NCBI RefSeq assembly: GCF_033115175.1 | Contig: NC_084831.1 | Span: 12,558,540-12,622,539, forward strand | Length of the DNA: 64,000 bases | Reading direction: 5' to 3' | DNA from: Lepus europaeus | Taxonomy: Eukaryota > Chordata > Mammalia > Lagomorpha > Leporidae | Shown: positions 12,150 through 22,568 of the stretch, piece after piece | How the letters are laid out: every line of letters begins with the position of its first letter | Position numbering within the stretch: the first letter of the stretch is position 1 | Position numbers and translations under genes: made by a program | Notes under the pieces: generated by a model | What the model was told of the DNA's origin: nothing | Databases searched by the model: none | What the model saw: the letters and a program-made list of their open reading frames with translations, nothing else

Positions 12150-12294
12150 TGCTCCGACTTCTCAGCCAGCCGGCCAGCGCCAGCCCAGGGCTCCCTCCCA
12201 CTCCACGCACGCAGCAGGATCCAGGAACCTATCCCTATTGGGCAATTATTAATCGGATTCTTGACATTCCTCAGGCCCCGGGCGCCGGAGGAGC
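12150..12294 (+). promoter_or_regulatory. Putative KLHDC7A proximal promoter / 5' UTR, copy 1
   Basis: The 145 bases before the start codon include an inverted CCAAT motif (CTATTGG, ending at 12241) and, directly after it, an AT-rich HNF1-like palindrome GGCAATTATTAAT (12241-12253). The palindrome matches the consensus half-sites at about 9 of 12 positions. No clear TATA box is present. A pyrimidine-rich stretch ending in CAG at 12272 could alternatively be a splice acceptor for an upstream non-coding exon. The call rests on position and motifs only. Confidence 0.4.
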
Positions 12295-14601
12295 ATGCTC
12301 CCGGGAGCAGTGGAGGCCCCGGACTGGCATTGGGACATGCAGCTGACAGGCAGAGTGCTGCTGTCGGCCGCCGCCCTGCTCCTGGTGACCGCAGCCTACA
12401 GACTGTACAAGTCGAGGCCTGCCTCGGCGCAGCAGGGGAGTGGCAATGCCAAGGCCAAGGCCGAGGAGGAAGCAGAGGGCTCTGGGCAGCCTGTCGTCCA
12501 GGGGGCTCCTGCAGGTGCACGGCAGACGGGGCCGAGACGCCGGAGGGTCAGCCAGGGCGGCAGCTGTGAGGATCCAGGAGTCCTGGCCTCGGAAGCTTCT
12601 TCCAGAGACGGGAGGCCCCAGAGCAAAGGCTCCAGGGAGGAGCCGCCGGGCAGGTGGCACCCAGACTCGGAGCAGGTGCCTCCTCGCTGCCGTGGCCGCG
12701 AAGCAGGAACAACGGTTGGCGGTAAGCCCAGCCCTCCCCACTGCCTCCCGCAGAGCAGTGAACCCGAAAGCCGCCCAGCTGGACTCGCATCAGCGGCCGC
12801 GGACGGCAGCGGTGTGGGTGGTGAGCCTGTTCCCCGGGGGGGCGGCATGGTGCCGGGGCAGCCGGGTCCAGGGGAGCGGGAACCCTGCCGCCAGCATTGC
12901 ATGGCCCCTGCAGCAGGCCATGGTGACATGAATCCGACCTGGGTCTTCACCCGCGTGACGGGGGTCAGCAGGGAAGAGGCCGGGGCCCTCCAGGCGGCGT
13001 CTGACTTGGGCCTGGCCCTGCACCAGCAGGAGGGCGCTACCGACGCCTCCTATACCTTCTCGTCGGTGGCTCGGGTCCGCGTGGAGGAGAATTTCATTCA
13101 GCAGGTGGAGGGGAGGGGGCTCGGGCTGAAGGGCAAGGTGTACGATTACTACGTGGAATCCACCTCGCGGGCCGTGTCCAGGCGGGCCCCCCAGACAGCA
13201 GCCTTGACTGAGGCTCCTCCCCCAGGGGCACTGCCAGGCCCCCCCAGAGCAGGGGTAGCCTCCAGAGGCCCGGAGCAGAACACGGAAGATGGAGCGGAAG
13301 CAGCCGCCTCCCCACCGCCTGTGCGGGCGCCCTCCGCACGCGGCTTCAGCAGGAAGGAGAGCCTCCTGCAGATCGCCGAGAACCCAGAGCTGCAGCTCCA
13401 GCTCCGGAGCTTCGCTGCCCCGGCTCCGCCCAGCCCAGCCCAGGACGCCGAGGCCGGCTCAGCCGGAAGCAGCGGCGAGCCCCACGTGCAGCTCGTGGCC
13501 GGGACCAATTTCTTCCACGTTCCGCTCACCCCCGCTTCGGCCCCAGACATCCGCCTGGATCTGGGCAATTGCTACGAGGTTCTGACCTTGGCCAAGAGGC
13601 AGAACCTGGAGGCCCTCAAGGAGGCGGCCTACAAGGTGATGAGTGACAACTACCTCCAGGTGTTGCGCAGCCCGGACATCTACGGCTGCCTGAGTGGGGC
13701 GGAGCGGGAGCAGATCCTCCAGCGGCGGCTCCGCGGCCGCAAGTACCTGGTGGTGGCCGACGTGTGCCCCCAGCGCGACGCGGGCCGCCTCTGTTGCTAT
13801 GACGACGCGCAGGATGCCTGGCACCTGCTGGCCCACTTGCCCCCTGAGGCTGTGTCCCGGGGCTGTGCCATCTGCAGTCTCTTCAATTATGTCTTCGTGG
13901 TGTCCGGCTGCCAGGGGCCGGGACGCCAGCCCTCCAACCGCGTCTTCTGTTACAACCCCCTGACGGGCATCTGGAGCGAGGTGTGCCCTCTGAACCAGGC
14001 CCGCCCGCACTGCCGGCTGGTGGCCCTGGCCGGGCACCTGTACGCCATCGGGGGCGAGTGTCTGAACACCGTTGAGCGCTACGACCCTCGGCTGGACCGC
14101 TGGGACTTCGCCCCGCCACTCCCCAACGACACCTTCGCCCTGGCGCACACGGCCACGGCGTGCGCCAACGAGATCTTCGTCACCGGGGGCTCCCTGCGCT
14201 ACCTGCTGCTCCGCTTCTCGGTCCGGGAGCAGCGCTGGTGGGCCGGCCCCACGGGGGGCAGCAAGGACCGCACGGCCGAGATGGTGGCGGTCAACGGCTT
14301 CCTCTACCGCTTTGACCTCCACCGCAGCCTGGGCATCGGCGTGTACCGCTGCAGCGCCAGCACCCGGCTCTGGTACGAGTGCGCCACGGCCCGGACGCCT
14401 TACCCGGACGCCTTCCAGTGCGCCGTGGTGGGCGAGCGCATCTACTGCGTGGGGCCCCGGCGCACTCTCTGCTTCCTGGCCAACCACATCTCGCCCCGGT
14501 TTGTGCCCAGCGAGCTGCAGAGCTTCCCCGCCCCCCAGGGCACCCTCCTGCCGACCGTCCTGACCTTGCCCGCCCCTGATGTGCCTCAGACCAGCGTCTA
14601 G
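12295..14601 (+). CDS. KLHDC7A: Kelch domain-containing protein 7A, copy 1 (768 aa, intronless)
   Basis: An uninterrupted 768-codon frame matches KLHDC7A, as I recognise it from the human protein of about 777 residues and single coding exon. Residues 1-20 are a short leader. Residues 21-38 form one hydrophobic segment (VLLSAAALLLVTAAYRLY) followed by basic residues, which predicts a single-pass membrane anchor with the bulk of the protein cytosolic. Residues about 40-410 are low-complexity and poorly conserved, except for patches such as NPTWVFTRVTGVSREEAGAL and KVYDYYVESTS. Residues about 420-490 resemble a BACK-like helical region (LDLGNCYEVLTLAKRQNLEA). Residues about 510-735 hold kelch repeats with hallmark motifs (GHLYAIGGE, NTVERYDPRLDRW, EIFVTGGS). 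The start aligns with the human start, and the Met at residue 15 is an alternative. Molecular function is not established. Kelch propellers are protein-binding, and no BTB domain is present, so a cullin-3 adaptor role should not be assumed. Confidence 0.95.
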   Translation: MLPGAVEAPDWHWDMQLTGRVLLSAAALLLVTAAYRLYKSRPASAQQGSGNAKAKAEEEAEGSGQPVVQGAPAGARQTGPRRRRVSQGGSCEDPGVLASEASSRDGRPQSKGSREEPPGRWHPDSEQVPPRCRGREAGTTVGGKPSPPHCLPQSSEPESRPAGLASAAADGSGVGGEPVPRGGGMVPGQPGPGEREPCRQHCMAPAAGHGDMNPTWVFTRVTGVSREEAGALQAASDLGLALHQQEGATDASYTFSSVARVRVEENFIQQVEGRGLGLKGKVYDYYVESTSRAVSRRAPQTAALTEAPPPGALPGPPRAGVASRGPEQNTEDGAEAAASPPPVRAPSARGFSRKESLLQIAENPELQLQLRSFAAPAPPSPAQDAEAGSAGSSGEPHVQLVAGTNFFHVPLTPASAPDIRLDLGNCYEVLTLAKRQNLEALKEAAYKVMSDNYLQVLRSPDIYGCLSGAEREQILQRRLRGRKYLVVADVCPQRDAGRLCCYDDAQDAWHLLAHLPPEAVSRGCAICSLFNYVFVVSGCQGPGRQPSNRVFCYNPLTGIWSEVCPLNQARPHCRLVALAGHLYAIGGECLNTVERYDPRLDRWDFAPPLPNDTFALAHTATACANEIFVTGGSLRYLLLRFSVREQRWWAGPTGGSKDRTAEMVAVNGFLYRFDLHRSLGIGVYRCSASTRLWYECATARTPYPDAFQCAVVGERIYCVGPRRTLCFLANHISPRFVPSELQSFPAPQGTLLPTVLTLPAPDVPQTSV

Positions 14602-17185
14602 CAGTCCCCTGCCGGGCTCCTTGTGCCAAACCAGGAGGCAAGGAGTGGCGCCTGCCGGACCCGTCACTCTGTGGGCTGCGCCTGAGCCAAGAGCTGCCCA
14701 GGAATTTGGCCATCAGGAGGCGAATCCTGATCCTCCCTCCTCACTCGCTGGGGGGTCTCGGAGGCGTCGTCACCCTTGGTGGGCTGCAGGGTCCACTGTG
14801 GAAGACAGGAGCCCGGGCCTGGGGCCCCTGGGCAGAAGGCATCACATCGCTCTGTAACCTTGCATCAGATCTGGATTTCCGGGTTGAGGGGGATACACCA
14901 GGACCCCAGCAGAGCTCAGGGGCCTGGGGGCCCCTTCCAAAGCCTGGGCCGCTGGGCCCCAGCTCGGTGGTTCCCAGAGGCCCCTGGAACACACCAGTGG
15001 GGGAAAAATACCAAGGCAGGTGGCTCTAGCAGGACCAGGAAGGAGCCCGGGCCAGGGCGGTGGGGGCTGAGGAGCAGAACAGCACAGGCGGAAGCAGCCC
15101 CCGGGGACTGTGGCTTGCAGGGCACATTGACCAAAGCCGGCTTTTGTTCTGCTCATTACCTGGACGGAAGAGAAGCATCCACTTTAATGAGCCCTCTTCC
15201 TGGAGAGGTCTGTTCAGAGTACAGCTCGCCCCGTAAATGAGGTCTCCGGAGCACGAGGGGAAGACCCCTCTGAGCCCGGCCCATGCCCGCTGCACTGGGC
15301 CTGGGTCTCAGGATCCATCCGGGCAACCCAGTCCTCCTGTCCAGAAGCTGGGACACCACCACCACTCAGCACCCCTGTGCCGTGGGGTCGTCGCTTGCCC
15401 CCTTCGGACAGGAGAGCGGCGCACGATGGAGCTCAGGAGCCCCGGAGCCCAGCCGCAAGCCAGGGAGGTGGGAGGAGCACCAGGGCAAGGCTGGCAAGGC
15501 CAAGTTCAACACTCAGGCCTGAGAATCTCCCAGGATCCCACGGGGGTGGGGAGGGTGGCTTCGGCCAAGACTCAGAGGCGGTGCTGGTGTAGTGGCAGCA
15601 GCCTGGGCCGGTGGCGGCGAGGGGAGGCGGATGTTTGGGAGGAGAGCCAGTCGGGGAGCTGGGGGCGGGTAGAGCCAGGCGTGCCGCTGGCGAGGAGCCC
15701 AGCGAGGACAGGACGGCCACCAAGCAGGTTCACTTGCAGGACTGGCTCCAGCCCGGTTGCACACCCATGGTGGGGACCAGGAAAGTGGTTCCAGGGACAA
15801 GGCAGCAAAATTTGTTGGAGACCTCAGTGGCTGGTGGGTGTGGCCTTCGTAATGAGAGGAGAGCAGAGATCGGGCCTGGGCTGAGAAATGATGTCCACCG
15901 GGCATCTCATCTGCCTCCCTGAGAGTCTCACAGCAGACATCACTAATCAAACACCGTATCTTTCCCTGATGGGCCCCAGCTGTCCCAACACAGTGTCCCA
16001 GGCAGCCACTGCCCTTAGATCAGAGCTGGTGCATTTGTCGTCACTGGCCTGTTCTCTGGAGCTGGGTTTAGGGCTGCATGAGGTCGGGGCCATCACGGCA
16101 GAGTAAGGTGGTTCAGGAGCCCCGGGAAGCCCACGGTGGTCAGGATTCCTTGTGCGTGGGAAGTAAGTGGAATGTTCTAGGTCCTGCCTGATGGAGCTCA
16201 CATTCCCGTGGAGAAAGGCAGGCGATTTTAAAAACAAACGCAGAACGGAATAGACAGAAGCTGTGCCGCATTAGGAGAAAGACAAGGTAGGACAGGAGAA
16301 CGGGGCGAGGGCATTGCTCCTTTAAACAGTGGGGGCCACGCCCCTCTGAGAAGGTCACCACGGAGCAGAGACCTCTGGGGCTGGGGCAGGGGAGGGGCAG
16401 GCGCCCAGCCGTCCAGCGCCAGCAGGTGTGCAGGGCTGCAGCTGAGGGGTAGGAAGAGGGCAGGGGCCCAGCTGTCCTGGCTCAGTCTTTGGTGGAAGGG
16501 AAAGAATTCAATGTCCACGTTCACACAGCTCCGAGACTCCTTGGAGAGAAAGAAGCCAGCGACGTTCCCGGGAGAGAAGCCGAGTTCGCCCACATCGGGG
16601 TCAGCACCAAGCTCATTACCGGGGTGTCACCGTTACCATTAAGTGGCTTCCTGTCCCACAGCCTGGGTGGGGTCTGCCGACCTCAGAGCGGCTGGTGTGT
16701 CGCTCCGTCTCCCGTGTGTCTGCCGTGCCCTCCCCACAAGCCCTATTTCTTCTGCAGTAAAAAGAATCGCTGGTTTGGGTTGTTTTCCACTCTAAGCCAA
16801 CCGTGCCCATTGTAGGAAAAAATTGGAGAACAGAGAAAGGATTTAAAAAATAAAAAAACTCCCCAAGTTGGCCGCTCCAGGACCTCCCCTCGGGGCGCGT
16901 GGCTTCCGGTCTTCCCGCGACGTTGCTGTTCGGTTGATTTTTCTGCCTAGATGCGATTATGCTGAATGCACGGTCCCGTGCTTGCTTTCCACTCCGCACT
17001 TCAGAGCGAGCCTCTCCTGTCGGTACAACCCTCGGTAAACATCATTTCAATAGCCTTGCATCCCTTGCACGCATCGCGCTGTATTTAAACAGCCCCCCTC
17101 CTGTTGTGCCTGTTTGTTTTTTTTTTTTTTTTTTTCCTGTTGGTTTCCTTTTCTAGCATAAATAAAACAGCCTTTGTTTTCCCTC
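14602..17185 (+). other. Probable KLHDC7A 3' UTR, copy 1
   Basis: About 2.6 kb follows the stop codon without any SINE. It ends in an AT-rich segment with a long T run (17118-17135) and an AATAAA hexamer. Absence of mobile elements fits a transcribed, constrained 3' UTR, and KLHDC7A mRNAs in other mammals have long 3' UTRs. Open frames inside it are short and lack recognisable domains. An earlier weak polyadenylation site near 16848 is possible. Confidence 0.45.
17161..17166 (+). terminator. Candidate polyadenylation signal AATAAA, copy 1
   Basis: A canonical hexamer lies about 2.56 kb after the KLHDC7A stop codon, with T- and G-rich sequence shortly downstream. It is the first strong canonical hexamer in a suitable context. 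The call is positional and unproven. Confidence 0.4.
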
Positions 17186-17654
17186 TCTGGGGACTCCATC
17201 AATATTTACAGGATCCTCCCGTCTGAAAACAGCAGAGCGGTTCAAATGATCCTGGGGGCCGCTTTCTGGCCGCCCTTGGACACATCCAAGGTCAAGGCTG
17301 GTGGGGTGGGGGCACCCCAGCCCCCTTCCCGGTAGAATTCCTGGCCAGGGGATACAGGAAGTCACACTTGTTGGTCCAGGCATTAGGCCACGTGAACTCC
17401 CGTCCTGCCTCGTGGATGTCACAACACGCCCACCTCCCAGGGGTGAAGGCAGGCTCAGAGGGTCTGAGGTCTTACTGGTGCAAGTCCACGCCCTTCCATT
17501 TCCTTAAAGGCGCGCTCAAGCCCCGCCTCCCCACCGCCAGGGGCTGCTCTTGTTCTGCATGTGAGGCTGGGGAGTCAGGGCTCGCCCTGTGCCCCCTCCA
17601 CACCCACCAGGACGCTCTGTCTTCCAGCTCTAACTCTGTATTAGTCCATCCCTG

Positions 17655-17905
17655 AGCGCCGGGGAGGACACCTGCCGCCCGCGTTGGAGCACCTGGCCCC
17701 GCCCCCCGTGCTCGCACCTGGCTCCAGCTCCCTGCTGCTGCACACCCTGGCATGTAGCAGCCACGGCTCAAGCCGCCCACGTGGGAGACCCGGATTGCGT
17801 TCCCGGCTCCTGACTCCCGGGCCCCTGGGAGCATTCGGGTAGTGGACCAGCAGTTGGGACCTCTCTCTGTCACTGTGCCCCTCCAATAAATAAAAAATTT
17901 AAAGT
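17655..17905 (+). mobile_element. Diverged CSINE, copy 1
   Basis: Recognisable 'ccacgtgggagacccggatt' body, 'tagtggaccagcagttggga' segment and 'ccaataaataaaaaattt' tail. The head is poorly preserved. Confidence 0.75.
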
Positions 17906-18003
17906 GGAGAAGACGAGAGGTTTATTTGGCCCCCAGGTTTGGAGGCTGCTTGTGAGGGGCTCTGGCTGCTTCCTGTCCTGATGGTTAGCACCAAGGTGAT
18001 GAG

Positions 18004-18004
<1 letters not shown>

Positions 18005-18037
<33 letters not shown>
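18005..18037. repeat. G homopolymer, 33 bases, copy 1
   Basis: An uninterrupted run of 33 G. Runs of this length are prone to sequencing and assembly error and to quadruplex formation. The copy 2 run is 38 bases. Confidence 0.9.
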
Positions 18038-19039
18038 CACCCGGAGGGAAGCCAGAGCAAGGGGCGGGGCCAATCTCACAGACTCCTCCCCCACTAGGCT
18101 CCACCTCTTAAAGGTCCAGCAACCTTTCAACACCACCACCATACAGGGGACCCAACTCCAATACAAGAACTCTAGGAAGACTCAACCCATATCCAGACTT
18201 ATAGGAAACTTCCTGAAATCCTCTGATCCTCAGTGTCTGCATCTGTAAAATGGGTTCCCCACTGCCAGCCTCAAGAGGCTGTTGGAGGCTGTAAAAGCCC
18301 CAGCCCAGGGGGTGGCGGCAGAGTAGGTTGCAGAGGAGGAGGGGCTGCTCTGCACCGGCCAGGAGGAGGGGGGTCCTCGGTCTCCTCTTCCTCTTCTCGG
18401 AGCCTTGCCCCCCCCCCCGGGAGGGGAGACTGTCTGAGAAGGTCTGGGGTGGGGGTGCCCATGCTCAAGGCCGTCCGTGACCTCTGCCCTGCTGGTACTC
18501 CTCTCCCAGCTTCCCACGGGGCTGAGAGCCTTCAGACCCCCGGAAACAGGGGAAGGTGGACTTGAGCAGGTGCAAGGACTCCCTCATTCAAAGATGGGAA
18601 TAGTGTCCACTCGGAGGGACAGGGACTGGCTGGAGCTGGGCCTGGGCTGTGGCATTAGAGCCCCCGACAGAGGCCCCCAGCACTTGCTGTCTTTGGAATC
18701 CTTGCCCAGAAGGGCCCTGCGGTCCCCAGGTTCCCCTGAGAGCCCCTGAGGCTGTGGCCGTGGCCGCAGCCAGGAGCAGCCCCTAGGCAGCCCGGAGGCA
18801 GGGAGACCTGCTCAGAGCTGCGGATTGGACAGAGAGGGCAGCCCCGGGGGAAACACTCTACAAACAGCCCCGTGCCTTGGGTTGTTTGAGAAGTGGGACA
18901 GGGTAGAAATAAAACAGAGAACAAAACACAGTCACAGGGTGTGGGGGCGTGGGGGCGTGGACTCTGTGCTGGTAACCCCCACTCGCTCCCCAAACCAGAC
19001 TCTACACTGTTCCCATGCCAATTCCTTTTTGTTTTTTTT

Positions 19040-19353
19040 TAAAGATTTATTTATTTTATTGGAAAGTCAGAGTTACAGAGAGAGAAGGAGAGACAGAGAA
19101 GAGAGAGAGAGAGAGATTTCATGCACTAGTTCACTCCCCAAACAGCCTCAATGGCCAGGGTTGGCCAGGCTGAAGCCAGGAGTTTCTTCCAGATCTCCCA
19201 CATGGGTGGCAGGGGCCCATATATTTGGGCCATCTTCCCCAGGCCATTAGCTGGGAGCTGGATTGGAGTGGAGCAGCCGGGACACGAACTGGCATCCATA
19301 TGGGGTGTCTGGGTTGCAGGCAGCTTTACCCGCTATGCCATAGCGCCAGCCCC
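19040..19353 (-). mobile_element. Full-length CSINE, copy 1
   Basis: Minus-strand C-repeat from 'aaagatttatttattttat' to the head complement 'cgctatgccatagcgccagcccc'. Confidence 0.93.
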
Positions 19354-19499
19354 ACCAGGACACTGGGCGAAAGTTAAAAATCACCATTTCATCACGATGG
19401 GTTGAAATGATTACTGGTCATTACAACACCTACCTCTACCTTACGGAAAAGCTGGAAGAGCGAGGGGGAAGGCATTTTGGCCTGAAGTTCAGATGCCGC

Positions 19500-19740
19500 C
19501 TGGGGACACCCGCAGCCCGTATCCGAGTGCCTAGGCTGTGGCTGGCTCTGCTCCTGACCCCAGTGTCCTACGAGCGCCCCTCACGATGGTTTGAGTGCAT
19601 GGGTCCCTGGCCCCCACGTGCAAGATCCAGATGGAGCCCCCGGCGGCAGCACCACCCAGCCTCAGCTGCGGGCATCTGGGGAGTGAGCCAGTGCTTGGGC
19701 AATCCACCTCTCCCACTTTCAAATAAATGTAATTAACTTT
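19500..19740 (+). mobile_element. Diverged CSINE, copy 1
   Basis: Older C-repeat recognised by 'gcccccacgtgcaagatcc', 'atctggggagtgagccagtg' and the tail 'tttcaaataaatgtaatt'. Confidence 0.75.
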
Positions 19741-19928
19741 TTAACTTTAAGAAAAAGTTTAATCACTGGCGATATATGTATTGGGCATTCACAAGAGGAA
19801 CGGGTTCCTTACCTACAGGGCCTGATTGTGTCCTCAAAACACCACAGAAGGTTACAAAGTCACCAAGTTCTCCCCCTCCCATTACTTAATCCCCCCACAC
19901 ACCAAACTGGTCATGTAACTTTGTCCAG

Positions 19929-20693
19929 CTATTACCGGAGAATCGCAGGGTTCTTGTCTTCGCGCAAGAAAGAATTCAGGCGTGAGACAGAGTAGTGGAG
20001 ATAAAATAGCAAGGCTTATTAGGGAAGGGACATCCGTAAGGACGGATGGGCACCTCCCCGGACAGAGCCTGAGAGGTGCCCAGTTGCTCGGAAAGGGGGG
20101 GTGGGAAGGAGCGAGGTTACATGTTGAGCGGAGAGAGTACACCTGGGCAGGCCAGGCGGCGGCTCAGCAGAGAGGCAGAGAGCTGAGCGCACAGTCCGGG
20201 GTTTTTAAGGAGATGGGTCCTTTGTCTTCACACATCTCCTCCTGAAACAAAGGATTTTATGGCTGTAAATATTAAGAAGCTCCTATCTGCACTGCCGGGG
20301 ATTGGGCGCCCCTGGAGGAGCCCCCAGCTGATGACTCCTGGGATCCAGTGGCAAATGCCTATCTGAGTTTTCCCTTGAAGATATCAGACAGGAGGAAGCT
20401 TTAGCTGGTGCCATCCTGGGTTCAGAGGAAGGGTGAGCAGGACCCCCTAGAGAATGGGGATCCGGAGCAGGGTGTTTGAAATGCAGACACTGGGCTGCAT
20501 CTGGGAGACTGTGGAAGATTTGTCAGGCAGAAGGGGCGGGGACCCCCACCTGGCAGGTTATCAGGTAGAAGGGCAGGGCAGGATGCCAATACCGGGCTGC
20601 CCCTGAAACATTATCAGGATGACTTTGAGATGCAGATGCATATGCTGGACATAGATGTCTTCTCTCTAGGCCTGTCATACACACATAAGCTCA
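19929..20693 (-). mobile_element. Solo LTR of an endogenous retrovirus, copy 1
   Basis: A 765-bp element, read on the - strand, beginning TGAGCTTATG. It has a TATA-like TTAAAAAC and a 'ctgaattctttcttgcgcg' region, and ends CCGGTAA-type. It aligns in reverse to the + strand LTR at 22569-23217. No internal retroviral genes and no clear target-site duplication are visible. It contains a 70-bp module (20290-20357) flanked by CCTATCTG repeats. Confidence 0.75.
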
Positions 20694-20875
20694 TACCTAA
20701 CTTCCTACCTAACACAGCCACTGTGATACAATGAGCTTGGGCACCAGCTTTGCTTTCCTGTGGCCTTAGAACCCAGAGCCTGCCACCAGGGCAACAGGTC
20801 CAGTGACCCCAGCCAACAGCTGACCACATGCGCCACCTTGAAGCCATTGATCACCCACAGGCACCTAAACAAACC

Positions 20876-20898
20876 TGAGAGAGAGAGAGAGAGAGAGA
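20876..20898. repeat. Start of GA-rich purine tract, copy 1, cut by the gap
   Basis: (GA)n begins after 'ccacaggcacctaaacaaac', exactly as at 45753 in copy 2, and runs into the N gap. Its full length here is unknown. Confidence 0.9.
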
Positions 20899-21098
20899 NN
20901 NNNNNNNNNNNNNNNNNNNNNNNNNNNNNNNNNNNNNNNNNNNNNNNNNNNNNNNNNNNNNNNNNNNNNNNNNNNNNNNNNNNNNNNNNNNNNNNNNNNN
21001 NNNNNNNNNNNNNNNNNNNNNNNNNNNNNNNNNNNNNNNNNNNNNNNNNNNNNNNNNNNNNNNNNNNNNNNNNNNNNNNNNNNNNNNNNNNNNNNNNN
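20899..21098. other. Assembly gap (200 N)
   Basis: A run of exactly 200 undetermined bases begins inside a (GA)n tract and ends in unrelated sequence. A round number usually means a placeholder, so the real distance and even the adjacency of the flanks are unknown. The gap lies exactly where copy 1 of the duplication ends, so the join between the two blocks has no sequence support. Confidence 0.98.
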
Positions 21099-21515
21099 TC
21101 AGTAGGAACATTCCGGGAGTGAGGTAAGAGTTATCTCGATTATCTTAATGACTGTGTATCCCCTAGGGTCTAGGTGACCGCCAGGGCCACCTGGAGAAGA
21201 TGGCGGATACCCCCACGATGCCTGCGGTTACGTCAAACCGATCCCTGCAATGCCCCCGCCCCCCATCCTCCCAGGCGCTCCGGCCAGCCTTGCCGTAGTC
21301 CCGCCTCCATGTCACTAAGTTCAGTTCTCCCCAGGCAGGATTCATCTGTGGGACTCAGCTCCCCCACCCCAGCCCCCCTCCCATCGTCACGCCTTCCAGA
21401 CAGAGCCTGCTGGGGTCTGCCGGCCTCTCGGGTCCCACATCCCTCCTTGCACCCTCTCACCTGCACAACTTTGCACCAGCCACACCCTTGTTTGGAAGCA
21501 ACACATCCCTCTCCC
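21099..21515. other. Spacer between duplicate blocks, non-coding
   Basis: First sequence after the gap. It does not match what follows the purine tract in copy 2. No gene is recognised. Confidence 0.6.
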
Positions 21516-21525
21516 CTCACTTCTT

Positions 21526-21866
21526 TTTTTTTTTCTTTTTCAAGGATTTATTTATTTATTTGAAAGGCAGAGTTACAGAGAGAGGAGAGGGAGAGAGAGA
21601 GAGATCTTCCATCACTGGTTCATTCCCCAAAAGACTGCAATGGTGAAGGCTTGGCCAGGCCGAAGCCAGGAGCCAGGAGCTTCATCCAGATCTCCCACAT
21701 GCGTGCAGGACCCCAAGCACTTGAGCCATCTCCTGCTGCTTTCCCAGGAGCATTAGCAGGGAGCTGGATTGGATGTGGAGCAGCTGGGACTCGAACCAGT
21801 GCCTAAATGGGATGCTGGTGCTGCAGGCAGCGACTTAAGTCAATGGGCCACAGTGCTGGCACCTAT
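21526..21866 (-). mobile_element. Full-length CSINE in the spacer
   Basis: Minus-strand C-repeat flanked by a perfect 10-bp target-site duplication CTCACTTCTT (21516-21525 and 21869-21878). Confidence 0.96.
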
Positions 21867-21878
21867 CTCTCACTTCTT

Positions 21879-22568
21879 AGTTGGTAACCCTGACAAGTAA
21901 CTTGCTTCTTCTTTGGTTTTCTCATCTGAGAGCAGGGGTAACAGAGAATTGTTATGGAAATTAAATGAGAAAGGGCCACTCACTTGCTTAGAGCAACGTT
22001 TGCACACAGTTTCTGTTGTGACTATTATTATGCATACCACACTTCAGGTCTGAGCCTGTACATCACTTCCTCCAGGAAGCCCTCTCTGGATCTCCCCAGG
22101 TTAAAGTCACTTGCCCACTCTGCATTCTGTGTAGGGCAAGAGCCGGTCACACTGAACTCTTTACCCTACTCCTCCCTGGGAGCAGAGATGTCAGCGTCTG
22201 GTGGGTTTACCCTTGTATGTTCACTGCCTGAAACACTGCCTACCACATTGTCACAAATAAATAGACACTTGGGAGTAAGAGGACAACAGGAAACCAGGGT
22301 ACCCACAACTCTGTATGCCTGAGCCGCCGGGCGCCGGGAGTTCTGGACAGTGGGACTGGGTTCTCCTCTGCTCCCTCCCTCCCCTTCCTGCAGAGCCTGG
22401 CCTCCAGGTCCTGGTTAGCACCTCTTCTTCCCAGCCTGCGTTCAAACAGATGCTTCTCTCTCCCAATCAGTCGCTTCTGCATCTGGAGCTCCAGCAAAGG
22501 ACCTGACTTCCCTCCTCCCACAGCCCAAGCCCATCTGACGTGCTGACTGTTAGGTCGGAGGTCAGATG
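21879..22568. other. Spacer, non-coding
   Basis: About 0.7 kb without a recognisable gene or repeat. Confidence 0.55.

Larger units (their letters stand above)
1..20898. repeat. Copy 1 of a ~20.9 kb direct duplication containing KLHDC7A
   Basis: The first base of the window aligns with position 24905, and collinear similarity continues up to the gap. The offset drifts from 24904 to about 24868 because of small indels. By eye, identity is roughly 99%. The block carries KLHDC7A, about a dozen SINE pieces, a mariner-like fragment cluster, a G homopolymer and a solo LTR, each with a counterpart in copy 2. It ends inside a GA tract at an assembly gap. Its left end lies outside the window, so the true left border cannot be seen. 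Confidence 0.95.

Noticed and set aside
13459-14667. A 402-residue antisense frame opposite KLHDC7A
   Set aside because: It mirrors the GC-rich coding strand and has no recognisable domain. In copy 2 it is shortened to 287 residues, so it is not preserved as a protein.
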